Shown: positions 46,800-56,293, counted from the first letter of the stretch. The stretch: 64,000 bases of DNA from Holophagae bacterium (GCA_030429565.1 JAUIFE010000001.1:62001-126000); one strand, 5' to 3'. Program-made: numbers and translations. Notes: generated from the sequence alone by a model not told the origin.

Positions 46800-49145
46800 T
46801 TAACTTTTGTGACGCGTGAAGGGAATTAGGTTCGACGGCGGTGGCTCGTCTTCGTCCTCCGGCATTTCGAGCGGTGCCGGATCCACCGCTTCAGGGATGC
46901 GGTCAAACACGTGACCGGCCGGTGACGCATTTTCATTGAGCGCCCGGTAATAGGCCGAATACATCGTTTGAACCAGCACGGTGCCGACCGCGCCCAAGTC
47001 GTCGAGTGGATAGCCGTTGCGGATTAAGGCCGCGTGGATCAGGAACATGTGCCACGGCGTGCGCGGTTTGGGACACACGTGGTACAACCAAACCCCGGTC
47101 CACAGGAAGCGGTTCATCCATTGCCGGCGTTGCGGTTCAAAAATGTGTTGGATCAGGACTTCCGCCGTGGAGTCCAAGTCATTGAGCCAGGTTTGCGGCG
47201 CGCCGATTTTGGCGAACAACACGTTTTCAACCGCCTCGTCATCGTCAAACCAGGTTTCATGCAGGCCGGACCGCATGAGCCACTCGCGGTTTTGATTGGC
47301 CAAGCCGGCCCAGCGATTGGGATTGCGATAGGATTTCGGCAAGAACTGCTGGTATTCCTCAATCAGTTCAGCCCCGTCAAGCGCGGTCGCACCCCAGTCA
47401 ATTTGACCCATCGACTCGGCCACCAACATTAAGCCGGTGGGCGGCACGCGATCGTGCTCAAAACCAACGGCAATGTGGTGCTGCAAAGCCAAATTGAGAT
47501 ATTCGGGATCGACCCGGTAGTAAATAATCTGGTTTTTGACGGCTTCCAGCTCTTGTTTGAGCTCAGCCTGACTGGGAAAGTAACTGCACCACACGTCCTG
47601 CACACCTAAACCCTGCTTTAGCAGAATGTTGGCCAACATAACCTGTTCTTTTTGTTGAATCACCAACCACAGTCCTTGCGAACCGGAACCGTCAATAAGG
47701 CTGGCGTAAACCGAAATTAACCGCCCTTTCTCACTGGGTTCGGGACTGAGCCCGCCGCGACGCAGTGTTTTAACGGCGTGGTCGAGCGGGGCGCGCTGGT
47801 CAAAGGGCAACCAATTGCGCATGCTGATCAAGCGCCGGAAGGTTAACGGCGAAACGAGACCGTCGACGGCCGCTTCTTCGATGATTTCGGGAACCAAGAC
47901 GCGCACTTCGCTATCCTGGTGCAAACACATCAAGCCGACGATTTCGCGAATGACTTCGTTGCGGTACCCAGACAGAAACGACAGAATTTGCAGTTGGCCC
48001 TCGGCGGGAATGAGGCGCAATTGCGGCATAAACAATTCAGCCAAGGTGTAGGGATCGTCAAAACCTTGACGCTCCATATCTTCGAGAATCGCTTCCATTT
48101 CTTCAATGGAATCGCGGCCGGAAAAACGGTTGTAGTATTCGGCCAAACCCTGGGCCGCTTCAATGAGAACGAAATCGGGCTCGAGACCGCTTTCGCGCAA
48201 CGCTTCCATAACATCCTGCTGCACGAACTGACCCATGTGCGGCACAAGTATTTTCTGGGCAATGGTTTCCTGAATCTCGAGCCACATCGGCGCCGCCCAA
48301 CGCCAGTTGCGTTCCAGCGCGTATTTGAGTTTGTGCAAGGCCTCGCAGAACAGGTAATAGCTGAGCCGGTAACGCGGCCCGACCGACTCTTCCTTACCTG
48401 GATAATGTTGTTGCAGCATTTCCAGCAAGAGCAACGCGGCATCGTGGTTTTGGTCGATGAACCGCTCCAGCGGGACGCTGATTTGCGGCGGCCGGTCGCT
48501 CGCCATATCCGGCATCATTGCCGTCATGAGCACCGATAACTCTTGAAGTCGCGAGGCATCGTCGTCAGGATTGGTTTCGGAAGCCTCACTAAAATCCATG
48601 GTTTCTTCAATCATCGAGTGCAGGGCGCGCACCTTACCCTCCAACGCAATCAGCCACCATGCCGGATGCGCGTCCCCGAACGTCTCCACCGGCGGTACGC
48701 GTTTGGGGTCGCCTTCAATCATGGGCTCCTTTATGGCCGCAAACGGCTTACCGCGATAGGTGCGACCCGTGACCGCTTTGCGGAAAGCCAGGAAACGCTG
48801 CTGAATTTCGCTGAACAAATGGGGGTCGGCATTGAACTCTTCAAGCAAAGCCGCCAATAACGGCATCGAGTGCGGGCCGTTGGAAAAATCGGGATGAAAA
48901 CAGGGGCCGAAGTCGGGTTTGTCGGGATCAAGCGGCAGGTGGAAAAAGGTCCATTCACGTGAATCATCATCGGCATAAAGCGCCAGAAGGACGCGGCGCA
49001 TATCGCCGCCGGCGCCTACGGATGACGGGTAGAACTCAAACAAAAAGAAGGACTTGTCGGCGCACGGTGTGTCTTTGGCCGTCGTGATCCGGCGCAGCGA
49101 AAACAGCTCGCTCGGAAACATCTCAACATAGGCCGTAAACTTCAT
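46800..49145 (-). CDS. Large unidentified protein
   Basis: 781 residues, soluble; not recognised. Mostly helical, acidic and rich in Trp and Leu, without signal peptide, membrane helix or known catalytic motif. The stretch 380-470 reads like HEAT-type helical pairs (ILSFLSGYRNEVIREIVGL, then VRVLVPEIIEEAAVDGL). Near the N-terminus SFFLFEFYPSSVGAGGDMRRV could begin a compact domain. It ends in an acidic-proline tail. GGGTGG lies ahead of the ATG at 49145. Length, codon use and lack of stops support a genuine gene; a scaffold or assembly role is only a guess. Confidence 0.7.
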   Translation of the reverse strand: MKFTAYVEMFPSELFSLRRITTAKDTPCADKSFFLFEFYPSSVGAGGDMRRVLLALYADDDSREWTFFHLPLDPDKPDFGPCFHPDFSNGPHSMPLLAALLEEFNADPHLFSEIQQRFLAFRKAVTGRTYRGKPFAAIKEPMIEGDPKRVPPVETFGDAHPAWWLIALEGKVRALHSMIEETMDFSEASETNPDDDASRLQELSVLMTAMMPDMASDRPPQISVPLERFIDQNHDAALLLLEMLQQHYPGKEESVGPRYRLSYYLFCEALHKLKYALERNWRWAAPMWLEIQETIAQKILVPHMGQFVQQDVMEALRESGLEPDFVLIEAAQGLAEYYNRFSGRDSIEEMEAILEDMERQGFDDPYTLAELFMPQLRLIPAEGQLQILSFLSGYRNEVIREIVGLMCLHQDSEVRVLVPEIIEEAAVDGLVSPLTFRRLISMRNWLPFDQRAPLDHAVKTLRRGGLSPEPSEKGRLISVYASLIDGSGSQGLWLVIQQKEQVMLANILLKQGLGVQDVWCSYFPSQAELKQELEAVKNQIIYYRVDPEYLNLALQHHIAVGFEHDRVPPTGLMLVAESMGQIDWGATALDGAELIEEYQQFLPKSYRNPNRWAGLANQNREWLMRSGLHETWFDDDEAVENVLFAKIGAPQTWLNDLDSTAEVLIQHIFEPQRRQWMNRFLWTGVWLYHVCPKPRTPWHMFLIHAALIRNGYPLDDLGAVGTVLVQTMYSAYYRALNENASPAGHVFDRIPEAVDPAPLEMPEDEDEPPPSNLIPFTRHKS

Positions 49146-49350
49146 GGATCCACCCTTCTTGAACCAACGGTGGGACCTTTCGGCGGGGGGGGCCGCACCA
49201 TCGGATCAGACCGAATTTAGGTTAACATTTTTTGGCGATTGAATAAAATCGCCGCCGCGTCGGTCGCCCAACGCGCTGTTTGTACGCGCTTGATCGCGGC
49301 ATAATAACACACTCGCCCACCGTTTCGCGGCATTCGCAACGGCCTTCGTG

Positions 49351-50970
49351 TTACGCGCCACCGTAGAGCAAGCCGTCGCGTTGCAGGCTGCCGTCCAAAT
49401 AGGCTTGTTTCAATTTTCCGTATTGGATTTTGCCGTTGTGGGTACGGGGAATCAGCTTGTTTTTGCCCAGATGCAGTTTGTCGGGACGGTAACCCAAGGT
49501 ATCAAAAACCGCTTGGGTCACGCGGCGCGAGAGCTCGTCCAAAGTCCCCTGGTCGGGGTTGCGGCGATCAATTTCAAGGAACAAGTGAATCTGCTCCCCT
49601 TGAATATCTTCACCGGCGATGCCGAGCGCAGCCGACAGGCGCACCCCTGGCAAATCCTCGGCGATCTCTTCTATTTCGCGCGGCGCCAGGTTGCGACCCG
49701 CTTTGATGATGATGTTTTTGGCGCGACCGACGATGAACAGCAACCCCTCTTCGTTCAGGTAACCGATGTCACCGGTACGAATCCATCCATCACGCCACTG
49801 CAAGGCCGCCGTCGCCTCTGGGTTGCGGTAGTAACCTTGCGTGCAAGACGGACCGCGCATCACAATTTCGCCGTGTTCGCCGGGTGCCGCCAAGCGATCT
49901 TCAACCACAACCGCATTTTCCATGCCGGGAATCGCCTTGCCGGCGGAGACGTGGCCGTCTTCGTCAATCACCCGTTCGGCGCGTTGCATATCCCAAAAAG
50001 TCACCGCCACCGAAGCTTCAGCCAAGCCGTAGCCAGGCTTGAGCACACCTGGTAACGCGAACTTTTCTTCGAAGCGGTCGATCGTGCTGGGACGGACCGG
50101 TTCGGCCGCAATCAAGGCGCGTTTCAGACTGGAAAGATCATAAGTACCGCCGCCTTTCGAGAACTTGGTGGCAAAACGATAGCCAAAGTCGGGCGCCGCC
50201 GTCATGGTGCCGCCGTGTTCTTTAATCGCCTTAAACCACGGGAAGGGTTTCGGTGAAACCGACAGCAATACCAGCTTGGCGCCCAAATAAAACGGGCACA
50301 TCGTCATCGTAATCAAACCCATGTCGTGGTAAACCGGCAACCAACTAACGAACACGTCTTCGGCGATAAACTCAGCCGCCGGAATCATTTGGCGCACATT
50401 GGCAATCAGGTTGCCATGGGTCAACATAACGCCCTTGGAGTCACCAGTCGTGCCGGACGTGTATTGCAACATCGCCAGGGTGTCGGGAGCCACCGCCACC
50501 ATGTCGGCGGGCGTTTCCCACGCCAAACCGGCGCCGAGGTCGCCGTAGGCAAGCGCGGTCAAGCCGCTTTGCGCGGTGATTTCGGCACATTCAGCCGCGG
50601 CCATACTCTTTTCGGTCACCACCAGCCGCGCCTCACACAACTTGGCCAGCAGGGCCACGCGCGCCGACGAGGAGCCGTGGAAAACCGGAACCGAAACCGC
50701 GCCTAAATACTGCACGCCGTAGTATGCAGCAAAGAAGTCGGCGCTGTTGGGTAAACGCAACAAAACCCGTTCGCCTTGCTGCACGCCTTGCGCCTGCAGA
50801 TAACCCGCGAAGCGGGTAATCGCACGCCACAAGTCGGCGTAGGTCAGCAGGGTTTCACCGAACACAACCGCCGTGCGTGTCGGCGTCAGTTCCGCGCGGC
50901 GCGCCAACATGGCGGTCAAAGACGGAATTTCGGCCATCGGGTCGTTGGGCAAAATCGGCTGCTGCAGCAT
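49351..50970 (-). CDS. Fatty acyl-AMP ligase-like adenylating enzyme
   Basis: 539 residues, ANL superfamily. The ATP loop is YTSGTTGDSKG (170-180) and the motif WLPVYHDMGL (210-219) is characteristic of FAAL-type enzymes, which adenylate fatty acids and hand them to acyl carrier proteins rather than CoA. The C-terminal hinge reads VGRAKNIIIKAGRNLAPREIE. GAGGAG lies ahead of the ATG at 50970. Downstream of a PhyH dioxygenase and an ACP gene on the same strand, but a terminator hairpin separates it from them. An acyl-CoA ligase function remains possible. Confidence 0.8.
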   Translation of the reverse strand: MLQQPILPNDPMAEIPSLTAMLARRAELTPTRTAVVFGETLLTYADLWRAITRFAGYLQAQGVQQGERVLLRLPNSADFFAAYYGVQYLGAVSVPVFHGSSSARVALLAKLCEARLVVTEKSMAAAECAEITAQSGLTALAYGDLGAGLAWETPADMVAVAPDTLAMLQYTSGTTGDSKGVMLTHGNLIANVRQMIPAAEFIAEDVFVSWLPVYHDMGLITMTMCPFYLGAKLVLLSVSPKPFPWFKAIKEHGGTMTAAPDFGYRFATKFSKGGGTYDLSSLKRALIAAEPVRPSTIDRFEEKFALPGVLKPGYGLAEASVAVTFWDMQRAERVIDEDGHVSAGKAIPGMENAVVVEDRLAAPGEHGEIVMRGPSCTQGYYRNPEATAALQWRDGWIRTGDIGYLNEEGLLFIVGRAKNIIIKAGRNLAPREIEEIAEDLPGVRLSAALGIAGEDIQGEQIHLFLEIDRRNPDQGTLDELSRRVTQAVFDTLGYRPDKLHLGKNKLIPRTHNGKIQYGKLKQAYLDGSLQRDGLLYGGA

Positions 50971-51017
50971 GGGGTCACTCTCCTCTTCGATGAGACACTG
51001 CGCCCGAGGGCGCGTGA

Positions 51018-51061
51018 TAACGAAAACGAGGGAGTCGGCGCCAAACGGCGGACTCCCTCGT
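51018..51061 (-). terminator. Minus-strand terminator between PhyH and acyl ligase genes
   Basis: An 11-bp perfect stem (ACGAGGGAGTC at 51026-51036 with its complement at 51051-51061) is followed on the minus strand by TTTTCGTT. Located 22 bases after the PhyH stop, so the ligase gene probably has its own promoter or depends on read-through. Confidence 0.75.
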
Positions 51062-51083
51062 ATTTGATGTTAAACGGCGGCGC

Positions 51084-52022
51084 TTAAGCGGGTAGCGCTT
51101 GCGGACGGTGCTGGTTTTGCATCCACACGTCGCGAACGTGCACTAAATCGGCCGGGATCGCCTCGTAAAGGCCGTGGCGCGAATAGCCGCAAGCCTTGGG
51201 AACCCAGTGGCAGGTGACCGAGTTGCGCGTTTGTCCCAAGCCGGTCGGCTTGTTGCTGGAGTGAATCGCCAGCGAGGAGAACATCACCACATCACCGGCT
51301 TTCAGGGCCGGGGCGTAAGGTTCAAACCCGGAGACTTGCAAGTACTTGCGCAGCAGGCGGCGCGATTTGGTGACGCTGTTGAGCGAAAAGCTTTTACCTT
51401 CCAATTGGTAACCGCGAATCACCGAGCATGAGTGTTCTTCGTAATTCTGTGCCGCTTCGCGTGCCTCGGCTGAGAACAAACCGTCCTCGTAAATGCGATG
51501 GCTTTTGGGGTACACGCAGAAACGACCCGCTTTTTCATCGATGTCTTCAAGCGCAATCCACACACCCACCAAACGGCCTTTTTCAGCGGCGTCGATGAAA
51601 TGCGTGTCCATGTGCGGGTCGGTACCCCGGCTGCTCTCAAAGTACATGCTTTGAACCATGATCGCTTGCTCTTCTAAAATGGCTTCCACCGTTTCAACCA
51701 ACTTGGGTTCGGTAAAAACATCGAGCACCGCGTTGTGGAACGCCGGGAACTGATCGCGCATGGTTTCGTGAACGTCCAACATCGGGTTGGTCACATGACC
51801 GTACTCATTGATGTTGTGTCGTTCTTGTTTGGACGTGGTCTGGCGCAAAATGCGCCCTTCAAAGGGGCGAACCTGCTCGGCAAACAGACCGCGTGTCCGT
51901 TCGCAAAGGGCTGGATCAATCAAACCACGGGCGACAATAAACCCTTCATCGGCGTATGTTTGGCGAATTTCCTGCGCATCGGTTTCGCGCGTTACTTCAC
52001 CCAAAGCCACAACACTGCTCAT
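51084..52022 (-). CDS. Phytanoyl-CoA dioxygenase (PhyH) family protein
   Basis: 312 residues. Fe(II)/2-oxoglutarate oxygenase with the metal triad His137-x-Asp139 (DPHMDTHF) and His254 (LAIHSSNKP), and Arg266 as the likely 2-oxoglutarate anchor. Family enzymes hydroxylate acyl-CoA, acyl-ACP or natural-product substrates. AAGGAT precedes the ATG at 52022. It lies three bases after the ACP stop, so the two are co-transcribed, suggesting an ACP-bound acyl group as substrate. Confidence 0.85.
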   Translation of the reverse strand: MSSVVALGEVTRETDAQEIRQTYADEGFIVARGLIDPALCERTRGLFAEQVRPFEGRILRQTTSKQERHNINEYGHVTNPMLDVHETMRDQFPAFHNAVLDVFTEPKLVETVEAILEEQAIMVQSMYFESSRGTDPHMDTHFIDAAEKGRLVGVWIALEDIDEKAGRFCVYPKSHRIYEDGLFSAEAREAAQNYEEHSCSVIRGYQLEGKSFSLNSVTKSRRLLRKYLQVSGFEPYAPALKAGDVVMFSSLAIHSSNKPTGLGQTRNSVTCHWVPKACGYSRHGLYEAIPADLVHVRDVWMQNQHRPQALPA

Positions 52023-52025
52023 ACT

Positions 52026-52262
52026 CTATCCTTGCTCCGTCAACAGTTTAAAGGCCTGACCCAAGGTTTCGATGTCCTCAAACGGCACTTCGTCGAATTC
52101 CTCGTCGAGCAGGGCTTCCACTTCCGCCACAATGTTTACCATCGCAATTGAATCGGCGCCCAGGTCGTCGGTCAAGTGGCTGTCCTCTTTTAAACGCGCC
52201 ACGTCGATCCCCAACTGTTCGGATACGATCTTCTTAAACTGGTCAAATGAAATCTCGCTCAT
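52026..52262 (-). CDS. Acyl carrier protein
   Basis: 78 residues, acidic. Phosphopantetheine attachment is at Ser38 in LGADSIAM. The usual fatty-acid-synthase ACP has DSLD(T/M)VE here, whereas this one has DSIAMVNIV, more like dedicated or secondary-metabolism carriers. The ATG at 52262 follows GGAGCGGAAC. Leads the ACP-PhyH pair, with the acyl-AMP ligase gene just beyond. No fabF or fabD lies beside it, supporting a specialised role. Confidence 0.88.
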   Translation of the reverse strand: MSEISFDQFKKIVSEQLGIDVARLKEDSHLTDDLGADSIAMVNIVAEVEALLDEEFDEVPFEDIETLGQAFKLLTEQG

Positions 52263-52426
52263 GTTCCGCTCCACACCATGATGTCTATCTCGAGCAATCC
52301 ATCGATCAAAAGTGGATATCGTGCGATTGGTGTAACCGCCGGCTAGAGACTCCGTCGCCCAACCTATTGGAAAAAGCCGGTCCTGTCAAGTTGTTTGCCC
52401 ATGCCGGACAAGGCTTTCGGCGCGGC

Positions 52427-55198
52427 TCAATCGGCGTCGTCCTCGTCGTCGTCCTCAATGTAGTCGTGCCCGGGAATGCGAATGCGCCCGCGCTGCCAAT
52501 CGTTTGCCGGCTCGTTCAGCCGCAACCAAACCTCGGTCACCCCTTCCCGCGTGTTGTAGCGACTTTGGAATTCAAACTTGGAGGCCAGTCGCAGCATCGG
52601 TTGGTTTTCCGGCAACACCGTACCCGTCATCAGCAAGGTGCCGCGTTGGCGCGAATAGGCAATCATCTTGCGCAGCAACAAACTGCCCAGCCCCTCCCCT
52701 TTGAGGTCGTCGCGCACGATGATCGCAAACTCGCAGGCAATGTTGTCCGCATCAGTCCAGGTCCGAACCACCGCCAGAGTTTGTGCGCCCTCATCCGTTT
52801 GTTCAGTGGCAATGAACGCCATTTCACGGTCGTAATCGATTTGCGTTAACCGCGCCATCTCCGTATGCCCTATCGAAGTACGGTGATGGAAGAAGCGGAA
52901 GCGAATCGAGTCCGGCGACAACCGTCGCGCAAACGCGGCGTGGGCCGGCTCGTCTTCGCCGCGAATCGGACGCAAGGTCACGCGACGACCGCTGCGTGTC
53001 GTCGCCTCCTCGCGCAAGTCCTCAGGATAAGCGTGAATCACCGAGGCCCGCGGCTCACCCAAACGGCACATGGCGTCGAGCGCCAGCAGACCATCGCGGT
53101 TCATCAGCAACGGGTTAATTTCCAAACCTTCGATTTCGGGGTTGTCGACCACCAACTGCGAGAGATGCACCAAAACCTTGCACAGTTCATCAACCAACGC
53201 ATCGGTGCGCTCGCCAAACGTCTTAATCAGCGAGTACACGCGCGCGCCACGCACCAAATCGCGAGCAAGCGCAATGTTCAACGGCGGCAAACCGATGCGA
53301 CGATCCGACATAATCGATGTCGGCGGGCCGCCTTCACCAAACAACAGCAAGGGGCCAAAGACCGCATCGCGCGTAATCGCCACGTTGAGCTGGATGTAAC
53401 CCATCCCGCTGCGCATCGATTGCACCGCGTAGCCCAAGCTGCGACCGTCCCTATAAATACGCGACGCCCGCTCCGCCAAACGCGCCGCCGCCGCCCGTAA
53501 CCGCGTCTCGTTTTCCAAAGCCAAGATAATGCCGCGCCAAGGTCGATTCCCGATCGCTTGATACCAAAACGGTCGTGTGTTGGCCGTGTGCAACAACTTT
53601 AACGCCACCGGGTAACCCACCGTTTCCGCCGCGGCACACAGGTCGTCGATTTTTTCCGCAAACAACGTATCGACAAAAGGCACGTCGAAGGCCTTTAGCA
53701 TCTCGCGAACCTCGCGCACGTGTAACAGGTTGCGCCGTTCTTTTTTGACGCGGTCGATAATGCGCGGTACCCGCACACGGTCCAGCGAGGTTTTGTCGGT
53801 TAAGGCCGGCGGCGTTTCTAACAGCACTTCCTGGTGTTCTCTGTTGTGGACCATGTGCATGAACGCCCGCACCGCCTTGTCCGGCGTAAAAAACTGCGGC
53901 ACCCCTTCGCGATCCAATAACTCACGACTTTCGCGAACACTTGTTAAACCGATCCAACTGGCCAACACCTGCCGATCGATTTTTTTGGCAACGTCCGCCA
54001 CCGCTCGCGCCACCGACAACGGTGACGCCGCCTGCGTCGGCGCGTACATCACCAACAGGGCATCCACCCCGGGATCCGCCGCCACAATTTCCATCACCCG
54101 CCCGTAACGCACCTCGTCAGCCGCCGCACTCAAATCAATCGGATTGCGTCGCGTCCAAAAGGCCGGCAAAATCTGCGCGATCCGTTTAATCGTCTCTTGG
54201 CTTAACTTCGCCAAACGACCACCATTCAAGACCAAACCGTCGGTTGCCAGCACACTGGGACCAACCCCGTTGGAAATAATCGCCAGACGATCGCCGCGCA
54301 AGCGTTTCGCCGAGGAAAGCGTCGCCAACGCGTCGAACATTTCGTCGGTCGAAGTTACCCGTAACACACCCGCGCGATGAAACACCGCATCGTACACTTG
54401 GTCTGCCGAAACAACACCGGGCGGGGCCACTACCGGCGGGTCCTGGGACGCCGCAACCCGACCACTTTTCACCGCCAACACCAACTTCGAACGCGACGCC
54501 GCTCGCACCGCCGAAATGAACCCAGCCGCCGAGGAAATGCGTTCCAAGTGAAGTAAAATCGTTTTGGTGTTGGGATCACCCGCCAAATAATCAATGATGT
54601 CGGTGATTTCCACATCCACCGCGTCGCCCAAAGTTAAGAAGTGAGAAAAGCCGATACCGCGACCGTGGGCCCAGTCGATCATCGCCGAACCCATAATGCC
54701 GGACTGACCGACATAGGCCACATTACCCGCCTTAACATCCAAATGCGCGTAGCTCGCATTCATCTTATGGCCAGGCACTAAAATCCCTAAACTATTGGGA
54801 CCCAACACTCTTACGCCGTAACGTTCGGCCATCGCGTAAACCGAGTCTTTGAGCGGACGCCCAGACCGGCTCTGCGTCCGCGACAAGCCGCCCATTAGGA
54901 TCATAACCGCTTTAACGCCAAACCGACCCAACTGTCGGACCAATCGCGGTACCGTGGTCGGCGGCGTGCAAATAATCGCCACATCCGGCACCTTGGGCAA
55001 GTGGCGCACCTTGGCAACGCAGGGTTTCCGCTGCACCCGCGTATAACCTCGTTGGTTCACCACAAACAGCTCACCCTCGTAACCGGAATCGATTAAATTG
55101 CGCAGCACCACCGATCCCAAATTCTCGTGGCGGGCCGAAGCGCCGATCACCGCAATCGATTTAGGCCGAAAAAAGTAGCGCAGGTGTCGTGTACTCAC
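52427..55198 (-). CDS. Pat-like acyl-CoA synthetase/GNAT acetyltransferase fusion
   Basis: 923 residues. The N-terminal CoA-binding domain starts FRPKSIAVIGASAR, followed by succinyl-CoA-ligase-like flavodoxin domains, an ATP-grasp domain (~480-700) and a C-terminal GNAT domain whose acetyl-CoA loop is LKGEGLGSLLLRK. This is the order of PatZ/YfiQ protein lysine acetyltransferases, which modify acetyl-CoA synthetase and other enzymes. The segment where ADP-forming synthetases have a His-containing SHTG loop reads VAPPGVVSADQ, so synthetase activity is probably lost, as in Pat. The tail is very acidic. Start GTG at 55198 with GGAG upstream. Confidence 0.85.
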   Translation of the reverse strand: MSTRHLRYFFRPKSIAVIGASARHENLGSVVLRNLIDSGYEGELFVVNQRGYTRVQRKPCVAKVRHLPKVPDVAIICTPPTTVPRLVRQLGRFGVKAVMILMGGLSRTQSRSGRPLKDSVYAMAERYGVRVLGPNSLGILVPGHKMNASYAHLDVKAGNVAYVGQSGIMGSAMIDWAHGRGIGFSHFLTLGDAVDVEITDIIDYLAGDPNTKTILLHLERISSAAGFISAVRAASRSKLVLAVKSGRVAASQDPPVVAPPGVVSADQVYDAVFHRAGVLRVTSTDEMFDALATLSSAKRLRGDRLAIISNGVGPSVLATDGLVLNGGRLAKLSQETIKRIAQILPAFWTRRNPIDLSAAADEVRYGRVMEIVAADPGVDALLVMYAPTQAASPLSVARAVADVAKKIDRQVLASWIGLTSVRESRELLDREGVPQFFTPDKAVRAFMHMVHNREHQEVLLETPPALTDKTSLDRVRVPRIIDRVKKERRNLLHVREVREMLKAFDVPFVDTLFAEKIDDLCAAAETVGYPVALKLLHTANTRPFWYQAIGNRPWRGIILALENETRLRAAAARLAERASRIYRDGRSLGYAVQSMRSGMGYIQLNVAITRDAVFGPLLLFGEGGPPTSIMSDRRIGLPPLNIALARDLVRGARVYSLIKTFGERTDALVDELCKVLVHLSQLVVDNPEIEGLEINPLLMNRDGLLALDAMCRLGEPRASVIHAYPEDLREEATTRSGRRVTLRPIRGEDEPAHAAFARRLSPDSIRFRFFHHRTSIGHTEMARLTQIDYDREMAFIATEQTDEGAQTLAVVRTWTDADNIACEFAIIVRDDLKGEGLGSLLLRKMIAYSRQRGTLLMTGTVLPENQPMLRLASKFEFQSRYNTREGVTEVWLRLNEPANDWQRGRIRIPGHDYIEDDDEDDAD

Positions 55199-55323
55199 GG
55201 GCGACTCCTTGCCGAGATCAACAACAAAGCGGGGCTGAGACCATTATAGAAAGGGACGTCGCCCCGAACAACGTCGCGGCGATCTAAAACACCGTTGCAC
55301 CACAGATTTCAGCTTCGTAAAAC

Positions 55324-55352
55324 AAAAAACCCCGGCCGCTAAGGACCGGGGG
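55324..55352 (-). terminator. Minus-strand terminator after the small secreted gene
   Basis: CCCCGG (55330-55335) and CCGGGG (55346-55351) form a stem followed on the minus strand by TTTTTTG. About 30 bases after the stop. Confidence 0.8.
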
Positions 55353-55380
55353 AATGCTCGTTGTGAACACAACAGACAAT

Positions 55381-55809
55381 CTATTGTTTTTTGGGTGCGA
55401 CCGCTTCTTTTTTGTGCTGCGCACACTGGTGCTTGGGATCTTTGGACAGGCAATGACCGACGGCTTTACCGTCGGCGTTAATCGTCGCCACCATCGCCGA
55501 CTGAAAGCGACCTTCCAAGTCTACGACCACGGTACCGTCGGCGAGGGTTTCTTGCACCAACCCCTCACTGCTCGTGTTAATCATCTCGGCTAAAGCCTCT
55601 TGGACATCGGTGGAAAGGTCTGGGTTGCGCACCACCGTATCGTTCTCAATTTGGACAACCATGCCGCCGGCGGCGGTTTGTTTTTGGGCCGGTTGCGCTG
55701 TTTTTTGCTCGGCCGCCGCGTCTTTAGCAGGGGCCGGCGTGGTGGCGGGTTTCGGATCACCCGCGAACAGGGGTACCGTTAACACAAGCACACATATCAA
55801 ACGACGCAT
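55381..55809 (-). CDS. Small secreted protein, unidentified
   Basis: 142 residues with a signal peptide (MRRLICVLVLTVPLFA), an Ala/Pro/Lys/Gln-rich linker (20-48) and a conserved-looking core: GGMVVQIENDTVV, SSEGLVQETLADGTVVVDL and GRFQSAMVATINADGKAVGHC. It faintly resembles small exported proteins found near sorting systems (post-PEP-CTERM-type), but I could not confirm this. Two Cys and a Lys/His-rich tail. The ATG at 55809 follows AAGGACGG. Probably co-transcribed with the small gene upstream. Confidence 0.7.
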   Translation of the reverse strand: MRRLICVLVLTVPLFAGDPKPATTPAPAKDAAAEQKTAQPAQKQTAAGGMVVQIENDTVVRNPDLSTDVQEALAEMINTSSEGLVQETLADGTVVVDLEGRFQSAMVATINADGKAVGHCLSKDPKHQCAQHKKEAVAPKKQ

Positions 55810-55833
55810 GTTCACCGTCCTTGTCTCTAGACC

Positions 55834-56019
55834 TCAGTTGCGCTGAGGCTCACGCCGGGGTTTTACGGGAACCAAAACCTGAGCGGGCTGAGGTTCCGTT
55901 GGAATACCCAGACCGTTTAGCAGCCACTGCCAAAATCCCGGTTTGTTGTCGACGTGGTAAACCACGAATCGATTGGGGTTATCGGCAGAATGGGAACGAA
56001 GCTGGGAAAACCATTTCAT
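55834..56019 (-). CDS. Small hypothetical protein
   Basis: 61 residues from the ATG at 56019, with GAGG about nine bases upstream; the frame could start at 56067. Contains PNRFVVYHVDNKPGFWQWL and a basic Pro-rich tail. No known motif. It lies 24 bases ahead of the small secreted-protein gene on the same strand, so the two likely form one transcript. Confidence 0.5.
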   Translation of the reverse strand: MKWFSQLRSHSADNPNRFVVYHVDNKPGFWQWLLNGLGIPTEPQPAQVLVPVKPRREPQRN

Positions 56020-56249
56020 ATAGGCGCGCCTCACGAAAGTGTTTTTGGGACGATTTCGGTCACTCAATTTTAATACCGGAACCGTAAAAATGAAATCGGA
56101 ACGGCTGTGACAAAACTTAAAAACTATTTGAAAGCCGCGCCGCCAGAGCCCGCCACGAGCTCATTCACACAGAAAATTAGGCGTTTCATCCGGGGCAAAA
56201 ATCACACGTATCTCGCAACTTTTCCCATTTGAATCGGCACCGTCGCTAA

Positions 56250-56290
56250 AAAAACCGGACCGTCCGATAGGTTCCGAACAGCCCGGTTTC
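56250..56290 (-). terminator. Minus-strand terminator after the GST gene
   Basis: AAACCGG (56252-56258) with CCGGTTT (56283-56289). On the minus strand the stem ends in TTTTTTT, directly after the GST stop. Confidence 0.75.
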
Positions 56291-56293
56291 GCA

